This document shows, piece after piece, positions 1 to 5,784 of a DNA stretch of 16,485 nt. The position numbers were made by a program, and so were the translations under genes. The stretch is from CS2-K091 sp035527155 (GTDB lineage: Bacteria; Planctomycetota; Phycisphaerae; Sedimentisphaerales; Anaerobacaceae). Below the pieces are notes generated by a model that was given only the letters and a program-made list of their open reading frames with translations, ran no database searches and was not told the DNA's origin. Location: assembly GCA_035527155.1 (NCBI GenBank), contig DATLBB010000267.1:1-16485 (forward strand). Reading direction: 5' to 3'. Numbering within the stretch: the first letter of the stretch is position 1; each line of letters starts with the position of its first letter.

Positions 1-527
1 TTCCAGCCGTCCTTGTTTATGTTGGCCATCAGGGAAGCAGAGTCCCCAATCGACGTGCTGGTCTTCTTGCCGTCCAAGTCGATGATGGTTTTCTGTCCGC
101 GCGTTGCGAGCATGTCACGGCCGCGCTCGTCGTAGAGCGCGCCTGCCCATTGACCAGCCTTATCGATGTCCGCCTGGTAGCCTGCGACATGCCCGTCCTT
201 GTCAACCCGGCTGCGAATTTGTACGCCGGAGTTGGCCGACGGGGTCCCGCTAATGCGGTACTTGAGCTTCAACTCAAAGTCGTCCAGCTCACCCAACTGC
301 CAGACGATGAACTGATTCGACCTGACCGGATGCTGCTGCGTAGAGCGACCTGTAAGCGCCCCATCATCCACTGACCAGTAGCTCATGTCCGGCGCCTTCC
401 AGCCATCGAGTGTCTTGCCGTCAAAGATGGGCTTAAATCCAGCCTCCTCGGCCATAGCAGAGTTTGTAACAAAACTCACCAAGCCGAACAACACAACCCA
501 AACGAGCCATAAATAGTTTGTACGCAT
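1..527 (-). CDS. Secreted DUF1080 (3-keto-disaccharide hydrolase-like) protein, partial
   Basis: The reading frame starts at an ATG at 527 and stays open to the left edge, so about 175 N-terminal residues are present and the C-terminus is missing. A strong Shine-Dalgarno AGGAGG lies at 535-540, 7 bases before the ATG. Residues 1-26 form a Sec signal peptide: a hydrophobic core after MRTNY, then a cleavage-like AMA followed by EE. The mature protein opens with GFKPIFDGKTLDGWK, the typical start of the DUF1080/PF06439 concanavalin-like fold, and continues with SYWSVDDGALTG and SANSGVQIRSR, both usual for the family. Family members act on 3-keto-glycosides outside the cytoplasm as hydrolases or lyases; the substrate here is unknown. 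It is the third gene of a minus-strand operon with a ThuA protein and a sugar epimerase, which fits carbohydrate oxidation and cleavage. Family assignment is firm; activity is inferred. Confidence 0.9.
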   Translation of the reverse strand, partial: MRTNYLWLVWVVLFGLVSFVTNSAMAEEAGFKPIFDGKTLDGWKAPDMSYWSVDDGALTGRSTQQHPVRSNQFIVWQLGELDDFELKLKYRISGTPSANSGVQIRSRVDKDGHVAGYQADIDKAGQWAGALYDERGRDMLATRGQKTIIDLDGKKTSTSIGDSASLMANINKDGW

Positions 528-557
528 AATAATTCCTCCTGTAAATGATAGGGGCCT

Positions 558-582
558 CATTTTGCCACGTTTTTGCAAAATG
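558..582. repeat. Inverted repeat in the epimerase-DUF1080 gap
   Basis: CATTTTGC (558-565) and GCAAAATG (575-582) are perfect 8-base inverted repeats around a 9-base spacer. They lie 31 bases upstream of the DUF1080 start codon, in a 90-base gap of an otherwise tight operon. They could be an operator, an mRNA-processing or stability hairpin, or a weak attenuator. There is no U-run after the hairpin, so it does not look like a standard terminator. Confidence 0.45.
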
Positions 583-617
583 CGAAGCCATATAAAAATG
601 TTTTTATGTCCTTGTGT

Positions 618-1469
618 TTAGCCCACGGCCTCCCACTGTTCTCTGATTAACTTGAGTGCCTCTGTGTAGACCTCTTCGGCGCTTGGGAAGAAATCGCGCC
701 AGACACGTGTGGCGGCGGCCAGGTCCGGCAGCGCACGCCCAAAGGCCTCGACGACCATCCACTCGTCATAGCCGCCCGACCGCAGCGCTTTGAACGTACC
801 GGGCCAATCGATATGACCCTTGCCCGGCGTACCGCGGTCATTCTCACTGATGTGAACGTGCTTGATAATATCAATGTGCGGGGCGATGCAGCCGACAGGG
901 TCCTTTTCTTCGATGTTGGCGTGGAAGGTGTCGTACAGAACGCCGACGTTGGGGTGGTTTACCCGCTTGATGTAGTCAGCTGTATCAGCCATTGTGTTGA
1001 GGAAATAGCACTCGAAGCGGTTGAGGTACTCCACAGCGAGGGTCAGGTTGGCTTTAGCGGCAAACTCGGCGGCCTGGCGGTGCGTCTCGGCGGCACGCTG
1101 CTTTTCCTCTTCGGTAGGGCCCTGGCCGGTGAAAACGCCCAGCGGCTGATAGAACGGCCCACACAGCACGGTACTTCCCACTGCCGTCGAGCAATCTATC
1201 GCCCACTTGAGGTAGTCCACCGCCGCCTGGCGGTGATTCGCGTCAGCACTGACGGGATTATGTTCCTCATCCGGAATGACCGTCACGGATGTGCATTCCA
1301 GGCCGTTGTCTTTGATTGCCTTACCGACCTTTTCAAAGTGCGCAGTATCCCCCTCGAATAAGGGCACCTCGACACCGTCGTAGCCGACCTTTTTAAGTGT
1401 TTCTATAAGGGGCAAATGCTCCTCAGTAACGTGCGTGGTCCACAACAGCATATTAAATCCGACTTTCAT
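618..1469 (-). CDS. D-tagatose/D-psicose 3-epimerase-family sugar epimerase (TIM barrel)
   Basis: This is a 283-residue cytoplasmic protein without a signal peptide. Its ATG at 1469 is preceded by AAGGAGA at good spacing. The metal and catalytic residues of ketose 3-epimerases can be read directly: Glu147 in VEYLNRFECYFLNT, Asp180 and His183 in LYDTFHANIEE, His206 and Arg212 in HVHISENDRGTPGKGHIDW, and Glu241 in VVEAFG. Their spacing matches my recollection of the Agrobacterium psicose 3-epimerase (150/183/186/209/215/244) with a constant offset of three. VWRDF near residue 257 also fits that family. Such enzymes use Mn2+ or Co2+ to epimerise ketoses at C3, but relatives act on 3-keto sugars or as hydroxypyruvate isomerases, so the exact substrate is open. 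It lies between a ThuA protein (30-base gap) and a DUF1080 protein, which suggests handling of a 3-keto sugar or a released ketose. Confidence 0.85.
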   Translation of the reverse strand: MKVGFNMLLWTTHVTEEHLPLIETLKKVGYDGVEVPLFEGDTAHFEKVGKAIKDNGLECTSVTVIPDEEHNPVSADANHRQAAVDYLKWAIDCSTAVGSTVLCGPFYQPLGVFTGQGPTEEEKQRAAETHRQAAEFAAKANLTLAVEYLNRFECYFLNTMADTADYIKRVNHPNVGVLYDTFHANIEEKDPVGCIAPHIDIIKHVHISENDRGTPGKGHIDWPGTFKALRSGGYDEWMVVEAFGRALPDLAAATRVWRDFFPSAEEVYTEALKLIREQWEAVG

Positions 1470-1499
1470 TAGCGATTCTCCTTTGCAATCTGCGTTCTC

Positions 1500-2294
1500 T
1501 TACTTACTGCCTGGTTTTTTCTTTTGGTTCTTTGGAACCGGCGGCAAACCGGCCGCCCATGCACAACCTCGCCGGAATAGTTCAGCGGCACCCGGGTTGG
1601 AGATGGCCTTGACGTCGTGGCCTAATGCGCTGTGAAACACCCGGCCTTTGCCATAATTGAAGGTGAAGGCCATGGGGTACATTTTGCCGTCTACTTTCGA
1701 GCGAGCGGTGGCCAGCATATTGACGGGGCGGTCGCCCGTCAGGCAGGTGTACAACTCGTCTTCGGTCTCGAAGGAATGTAGGCCCTGCGTGATAGGGTGG
1801 AGCATATCGGTAATATTGACGCGGAAAGGCCCTCCGGGGTCGTGCGCCCTTGCCTTTGGGTCCCAGACCCGACCGGCGAGATTGCGAAACTCCGGCCAGT
1901 CCTGGAAAGCCCCACAACCGAAATGAATTACAAACAAACCTTTGCCGCCCTTTACAAACTTTTGTAGATTGGCTCGGGCCTTTGGCCCGGGGGCAGGCTT
2001 CTGCCACGGCATAAAATGCACAACAACCACATCGTAGCGGTGAAGAGCCGAAGAATCAAGAAAGTGCGGGTCTTCTACAACGCGCGGCTTCAACCGCGTG
2101 TCCCTGCGGAGCGTTTCAGCTAATGCAGGGGCGGTCTGGCGCCAGTTGTGAGCGGGGTGGTCGATGCCCGTTACGATAAGCACATTGGCAGTCTGCTTCT
2201 CTTCAGCAGCCAATGTCGAACCTGGATATACAGCCGTGGCCAATACAAGCCAAACCAAGGTAAACAGAACAATGATTCGAGTAAAACGGTTCAT
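1500..2294 (-). CDS. Secreted ThuA-domain (trehalose-utilisation-like) protein
   Basis: This is a 264-residue protein starting at ATG 2294. A TTG at 2309 is also in frame, but it would put GLKA in front of a complete signal peptide, so I prefer the ATG. Residues 1-30 are a Sec signal: basic NRFTR, a long hydrophobic stretch, then STLA before AEEK. The mature part has the class I glutamine-amidotransferase-like ThuA fold, with VLIVTGIDHPAHNWR at the first strand, YDVVVVHFMPW, the nucleophile-elbow-like KGLFVIHFGCGAF, and GKGRVFHSALGHD near the end. ThuA domains are abundant in planctomycetes beside DUF1080 and sugar oxidoreductases; their reaction is poorly defined. The C-terminus is a lysine-rich tail. 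It is the first gene of the minus-strand sugar operon and follows a 215-base leader. No clear Shine-Dalgarno precedes the ATG. Confidence 0.87.
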   Translation of the reverse strand: MNRFTRIIVLFTLVWLVLATAVYPGSTLAAEEKQTANVLIVTGIDHPAHNWRQTAPALAETLRRDTRLKPRVVEDPHFLDSSALHRYDVVVVHFMPWQKPAPGPKARANLQKFVKGGKGLFVIHFGCGAFQDWPEFRNLAGRVWDPKARAHDPGGPFRVNITDMLHPITQGLHSFETEDELYTCLTGDRPVNMLATARSKVDGKMYPMAFTFNYGKGRVFHSALGHDVKAISNPGAAELFRRGCAWAAGLPPVPKNQKKKPGSK

Positions 2295-2338
2295 AGCTTT
2301 AAGTCCCAATCAGCACAAATTGACAGCGTACAGGGGTA

Positions 2339-2509
2339 CTACAGCCTCCACGGACTGCGCATCACCCGTTTCGGCATCCGATCCGCCTGTTCGTCGTTGA
2401 GAAAACGCTCGTTTCTCCTTGTCCTAAGTGAGCTCGCGGCCTTTACGGCCCCGGGTATTCCACCTAAGTGGGCCGGGCTACACACCCGCCGGCAAACAGG
2501 CGTTCGCAT
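2339..2509 (-). CDS. Possible leaderless 56-residue ORF (doubtful)
   Basis: An ATG at 2509 lies about 8 bases below the -10 hexamer of the minus-strand promoter, so a transcript from it would be nearly leaderless. The frame stays open for 56 codons to a TAG at 2339-2341. The product is short and basic, with SSLRTRRNERFLNDEQADRM in the middle, and I recognise no family. The same DNA folds into a strong multi-stem RNA, so the open frame may simply be a by-product of GC-rich structured sequence. Treat it as an alternative reading of the leader rather than a gene. Confidence 0.15.
   Translation of the reverse strand: MRTPVCRRVCSPAHLGGIPGAVKAASSLRTRRNERFLNDEQADRMPKRVMRSPWRL
2384..2502 (-). promoter_or_regulatory. 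Highly structured leader RNA upstream of the ThuA operon
   Basis: On the minus strand, CGCCTGTTTG (2502-2493) can pair with CGAACAGGCG (2393-2384), a 10-bp closing stem with one G-U pair around 99 bases. Inside it are a CCCGG/CCGGG stem capped by CCAC-TTAG-GTGG, a GGCC-GTAAA-GGCC hairpin, and a GAGAAAC-GAGC-GTTTTCTC hairpin with one bulged base. CACTTAGG occurs twice (2463-2470 and 2423-2430 on the plus-strand complement). The arrangement is a multi-branched fold between the promoter and the ThuA start, as expected of a riboswitch-like or protein-binding leader. I cannot match it to a known class. A dispersed structured repeat is the main alternative. Confidence 0.5.
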
Positions 2510-2516
2510 TTGCTAC

Positions 2517-2546
2517 AGCATAACACGCCTTGCGGCTGCTTGTCAA
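2517..2546 (-). promoter_or_regulatory. Sigma70-type promoter of the ThuA-epimerase-DUF1080 operon
   Basis: Read on the minus strand, a consensus TTGACA (2546-2541) is followed after 18 bases by TATGCT (2522-2517). The predicted start is near 2510, giving a leader of about 215 bases before the ThuA ATG. The first ten bases, TTGACAAGCA, are identical to those of the divergent fhs promoter. Confidence 0.6.
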
Positions 2547-2767
2547 ATCCTACTGCAAAAACTTTCTTGAAATCCCTTTTTCACGCAAATAGAGTCGATT
2601 TCCGCTGTCTCTGGGATTGTAGGAGCGAGCCAACGCGCCTGCCCAGGGCAGCCACACAGGTTTGCCCCTATCTCCCCGCTTTTCTGCCGGACCGTCGTCC
2701 TGGGGGGAGTTGGGGGCTTCGACGGTGAGTTTAGCCGAACCGTGGATGATGCCACTCGAGATAAAAT
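2547..2767. other. Non-coding stretch between the divergent promoters
   Basis: I see no convincing gene here. A minus-strand frame is open from a TTG at 2774 to 2550, but its only start overlaps the fhs -35 box and it shows no recognisable motif. The sequence is rich in short inverted repeats, for example CTGCCC-A-GGGCAG near 2640-2652, GGAC-CGTC-GTCC at about 2689-2700, and CCGTCG/CGACGG (about 2691-2696 and 2720-2725). The piece 2703-2725 resembles the 5' end of tmRNA, as described in the findings, but no matching 3' half follows. Confidence 0.4.
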
Positions 2768-2797
2768 TTGACAAGCAATGATCAAGTGTGCTATGTT
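2768..2797 (+). promoter_or_regulatory. Sigma70-type promoter of the fhs-folD-hydrogenase-metVF operon
   Basis: A consensus TTGACA (2768-2773), an 18-base spacer and TATGTT (2792-2797) predict a start near 2804. It lies upstream of fhs with a leader of about 187 bases. It shares TTGACAAGCA and the same spacing with the divergent ThuA-operon promoter. Confidence 0.6.
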
Positions 2798-2803
2798 ACA
2801 AAA

Positions 2804-2990
2804 TTTCAAATAGCGGCTTAGCCGTTGGGCATTGGCCCAAACAGCAAAATAGTGCAAGAAAATAGCTCTATGATTATATCTATTTCGCCGGTTTTCGGAA
2901 ACGATAGAAAACAGGTGGGAACGGAACCCTAAATACAAGAAAAGTGCGTTTGAAAACGCCAAAATAATTACTAAAATTGAGGAAAAATCT
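2804..2990 (+). promoter_or_regulatory. Long leader of fhs with three small hairpins
   Basis: About 187 bases separate the predicted start from the fhs ATG. Two adjacent hairpins sit near the 5' end: CGGC-TTA-GCCG (2814-2824) and TTGGGC-ATTG-GCCCAA (2825-2840). A third, GCGTT-TGAA-AACGC (2948-2959 region), lies about 30 bases before the ATG. A GAGG Shine-Dalgarno stands just ahead of the start. The length and folding suggest post-transcriptional control of the one-carbon operon. I could not match it to THF, SAM or ZTP riboswitches. Confidence 0.35.
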
Positions 2991-4754
2991 ATGAAGCTTG
3001 ACCCAACAAAAATGAAAGATTGGCAGGTCGCTGAAGCTGCCGAGGAGACTATGAAACCTGTTCGCCAACTGGCCGATGAGATGGGATTGCAGGAAGATGA
3101 GCTAATTCCCATGGGTCACAAGTTGGCCAGAGTCGATTATCTGAAAGCTCTTGGGCGTCTGAAGGATGCTCCAATGGCAAAATATATTGATGTTACCGCC
3201 ATTACGCCGACGCCGTTAGGCGAAGGAAAAACGACCACGGCCATCGGACTGATCGAAGGTCTGGGCAAACTCAATAAGCGTGCTGTCGGTGCAATCCGCC
3301 AGCCAAGCGGCGGCCCCACATTCAATATTAAAGGTTCGGCAGCCGGCGGAGGCCTGGCGCAGTGTATTCCGCTGACGCCGTTTTCCATCCGACTTACAGG
3401 CGATATTGACAGTATCACAAATTCCCACAATTTAGCTATGGTAGCCCTGACTTCGCGGATGCAGCACGAAAACAACTATGATGATGCCCGGCTGGCAAAA
3501 AGCAACCTTAAGCGAATAGATATTGACCCCGAAAGAGTTCAAATGAAATGGGCGATGGATTTTTGCGCCCAGGCGCTTCGCGACATCAGGATCGGGCGGG
3601 GTGGAAAAATGGACGGCTATGAGATGGACTCAGGCTTCCAGATTACCGTCTCAAGTGAGATTATGGCGATATTGGCAGTAGCTAAAGATTTGAAAGACCT
3701 GCGAGAGCGTATGGCCAAAATCGTGGTAGCCTACGATAAGAAGGGCAATGAAGTAACCACCGCCGACCTTGAGGTTGACGGGGCCATGACTGCCTGGATG
3801 GTCGATGCTATTAACCCGAGCTTGCTGCAAACCATCGAAGGCCAGCCCGTATTTGTGCACGCAGGGCCATTTGCAAATATTGCTGTGGGCCAAAGCTCCA
3901 TTATCGCAGATATGCTTGGTACGAAACTGGGCGAATACCACGTTACTGAAAGCGGATTCGGAGCCGACATTGGTTTTGAGAAATTCTGGAACATAAAGTG
4001 TCGTATGTCCGGCCTGACTCCGAACGCCATCGTTATCGTCGCAACCATTCGTGCCCTGAAAATGCACGGCGGAGGACCCGCCGTAAAACCGGGGATACCG
4101 TTAGCCGAAGAATATACGAAGGAAAATCTTGAATTGCTTGAAAAGGGCTGTGAAAACCTTGTCGCCCATATCGAGACCGTTAAGAAAAGCGGAGTCCGGC
4201 CGGTAGTTTGTGTCAACAGCTTCTATACCGACACCAAAGCCGAAATTGAACTGGTGCGAAAAATAGCTGAGAAAAACGGCGCCTTAGCCGCTGTTTCTGA
4301 ACACTGGCTCAAGGGCGGCGACGGCTCAATCGAATTAGCAGAAGCAGTAATTGAAGCCTGCAACGAAAAGCCCGATTTTAAGCTTCTTTATGAACTGGAG
4401 ACACCACTTAGAAAACGCATTGAATTGATTGCCAGGGAAGTCTACGGGGCCAGCGGTGTAACCTACACCGACGAGGCCCTGGAAAAAGCCAAGGCTATGG
4501 AAGCCGACCCGGGCTCGAAGACTTTAGGGACCTGTATGGTCAAGACGCACCTCAGTTTGTCGCACGACCCGGACATAAAGGGCCGACCCACTGATTGGGA
4601 GCTTCCAATCAACGACATTCTCGTTTATAAAGGTGCAGGTTTTATTGTGCCGGTCGCTGGAGCCATAAAATTGATGCCCGGTACGGCGTCGAACCCGGCT
4701 TTCCGCCGCATCGATGTGGATGTGAAGACCGGAAAGGTGCAAGGCTTGTTTTAA
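2991..4754 (+). CDS. fhs: Formate-tetrahydrofolate ligase
   Basis: The enzyme joins formate to tetrahydrofolate with ATP to give 10-formyl-THF, the ATP-consuming entry step of the Wood-Ljungdahl methyl branch. The ATG at 2991 follows GAGG at suitable spacing. The 587-residue length is slightly above the usual 555-560. The ATP-binding loop TPTPLGEGKTTT is at residues 72-83, followed by the conserved GGPTFNIKGSAAGGGLAQ and by LTGDIDSITNSHNLAM. Residues HVTESGFGADIGFEKF and a PAFRRIDVD-containing C-terminus are also typical of Fhs. The first 45 residues form a slightly extended N-terminus (MKLDPTKMKDWQVAEAAEE). It is the first gene of the plus-strand operon, with folD following after 99 bases. 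No key residue appears lost. Confidence 0.98.
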   Translation: MKLDPTKMKDWQVAEAAEETMKPVRQLADEMGLQEDELIPMGHKLARVDYLKALGRLKDAPMAKYIDVTAITPTPLGEGKTTTAIGLIEGLGKLNKRAVGAIRQPSGGPTFNIKGSAAGGGLAQCIPLTPFSIRLTGDIDSITNSHNLAMVALTSRMQHENNYDDARLAKSNLKRIDIDPERVQMKWAMDFCAQALRDIRIGRGGKMDGYEMDSGFQITVSSEIMAILAVAKDLKDLRERMAKIVVAYDKKGNEVTTADLEVDGAMTAWMVDAINPSLLQTIEGQPVFVHAGPFANIAVGQSSIIADMLGTKLGEYHVTESGFGADIGFEKFWNIKCRMSGLTPNAIVIVATIRALKMHGGGPAVKPGIPLAEEYTKENLELLEKGCENLVAHIETVKKSGVRPVVCVNSFYTDTKAEIELVRKIAEKNGALAAVSEHWLKGGDGSIELAEAVIEACNEKPDFKLLYELETPLRKRIELIAREVYGASGVTYTDEALEKAKAMEADPGSKTLGTCMVKTHLSLSHDPDIKGRPTDWELPINDILVYKGAGFIVPVAGAIKLMPGTASNPAFRRIDVDVKTGKVQGLF

Positions 4755-4805
4755 CCACTAAAATTAAACAAAGAGAGCGCCGAGCACGCAGAGAAAGAAT
4801 TAAGA

Positions 4806-4833
4806 TTGACCCCAGCGGATTCAGCGGTAAAAT
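4806..4833 (+). promoter_or_regulatory. Possible secondary promoter ahead of folD
   Basis: TTGACC (4806-4811), a 16-base spacer and TAAAAT (4828-4833) precede folD within its 99-base upstream gap. The gap is the longest between these pathway genes, so an internal promoter is plausible. The spacer is short and the match imperfect. Confidence 0.25.
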
Positions 4834-4853
4834 TGTGTTTTCAGGAGCAACTG

Positions 4854-5744
4854 ATGACAGCACAAATTATAGATGGTAAGCAGGTGGCCGCGGACATGCG
4901 GGCGGAACTAAAAGAGGAAGTGGCCAAGCTAAAAGAACAAGGTATTGTACCTGGACTGGGGGTCATCTTAGTCGGCGAGGACCCCGCTTCGAAGTCCTAT
5001 GTTACGGCAAAAGAGCGGACGTGTGAGGAGATAGGGATTTATTCCGATGATAACCGGCTGCCCGAAGAAACATCTCAGGAAGATTTGATGGCACTGGTCG
5101 AGAAGATGAATAAAGACCCGAAAATCAACGGCATTTTAGTGCAGCTTCCTTTGCCCAAGCACCTCAACGAAGCCCAAGTCCTTCTCGCAATTGACCCTGA
5201 TAAGGACGTCGACGGATTTCATCCAATGAACGTGGGCAAGATGATGGTAGGCGAAAAGGCGTTCCTGCCGTGTACGCCGCATGGGGTCATTCAACTGCTG
5301 ACGCGCAGCGGTGTAACTATCGAGGGAGCAAACGTAGTAATCGTGGGTCGAAGCAATATAGTGGGCAAGCCTCTGGCTAATATGCTCATTCAAAAAAATA
5401 AATCCGGCAATGCCACCGTTACGGTCTGCCATACGCGGACCAAAGACCTTGCTCACCAAACAAAGCAAGCGGACATTGTGATTGCGGCAGCCGGCCGGCC
5501 GAATATGGTTACGGCGGATATGGTAAAAGAAGGCGTGGTTGTGATTGATGTGGGCGTCAATCGTGTTGAAGACGCAACAAAAAAGAGAGGTTATCGGCTT
5601 GTGGGCGATGTGGACTTCGAAGCAGTTAAGGAAAAGGCATCCCTTATTACTCCCGTACCGGGTGGAGTAGGTCCAATGACAATCACCATGCTGCTTTATA
5701 ATACAGTCGAGTCGGCCAAAAGGGCTGCCGGTCTTGTGAATTGA
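4854..5744 (+). CDS. folD: Bifunctional methylene-THF dehydrogenase / methenyl-THF cyclohydrolase
   Basis: FolD converts 10-formyl-THF to methenyl-THF and then to methylene-THF, usually with NADP(H). I chose the ATG at 4854 because CAGGAG lies six bases upstream and the protein then begins MTAQIIDGK, the normal FolD start. A frame extending to a TTG at 4806 adds unrelated residues. The protein has 296 residues, normal for the family. Catalytic Tyr49 and Lys53 sit in SYVTAKERTCEE, Gln97 in GILVQLPLP and Asp120 in DKDVDGFHP. The nucleotide-binding GRSNIVGKPLANML is at 165-178, and the C-terminus carries TPVPGGVGPMT. No separate fchA cyclohydrolase is present, so FolD must supply both activities. 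It lies 40 bases ahead of the hydrogenase genes. Confidence 0.98.
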   Translation: MTAQIIDGKQVAADMRAELKEEVAKLKEQGIVPGLGVILVGEDPASKSYVTAKERTCEEIGIYSDDNRLPEETSQEDLMALVEKMNKDPKINGILVQLPLPKHLNEAQVLLAIDPDKDVDGFHPMNVGKMMVGEKAFLPCTPHGVIQLLTRSGVTIEGANVVIVGRSNIVGKPLANMLIQKNKSGNATVTVCHTRTKDLAHQTKQADIVIAAAGRPNMVTADMVKEGVVVIDVGVNRVEDATKKRGYRLVGDVDFEAVKEKASLITPVPGGVGPMTITMLLYNTVESAKRAAGLVN

Positions 5745-5784
5745 CACGAAGGGATAGACAGAGGCTATCAGGAAAGGAAAAAAA

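Noticed and set aside
813..1361. Open 182-codon plus-strand frame
   Set aside because: Antisense to the sugar epimerase, whose active-site residues are all present in the minus frame.
2550..2774. Open 74-codon minus-strand frame
   Set aside because: Only a TTG start overlapping the fhs -35 box, no ribosome site and no recognisable domain; treated as non-coding.
2814..2840. ZTP (pfl) riboswitch upstream of fhs
   Set aside because: GCCGTTGGGCA is loosely like its conserved 3' piece and the gene context fits, but the conserved 5' half (a GTGACTGGCG-like segment) is absent.
2543..3112. Open 189-codon minus-strand frame across the fhs start
   Set aside because: It runs antisense through the fhs promoter, leader and first 40 codons, has no family motif, and its low-complexity start is unconvincing.
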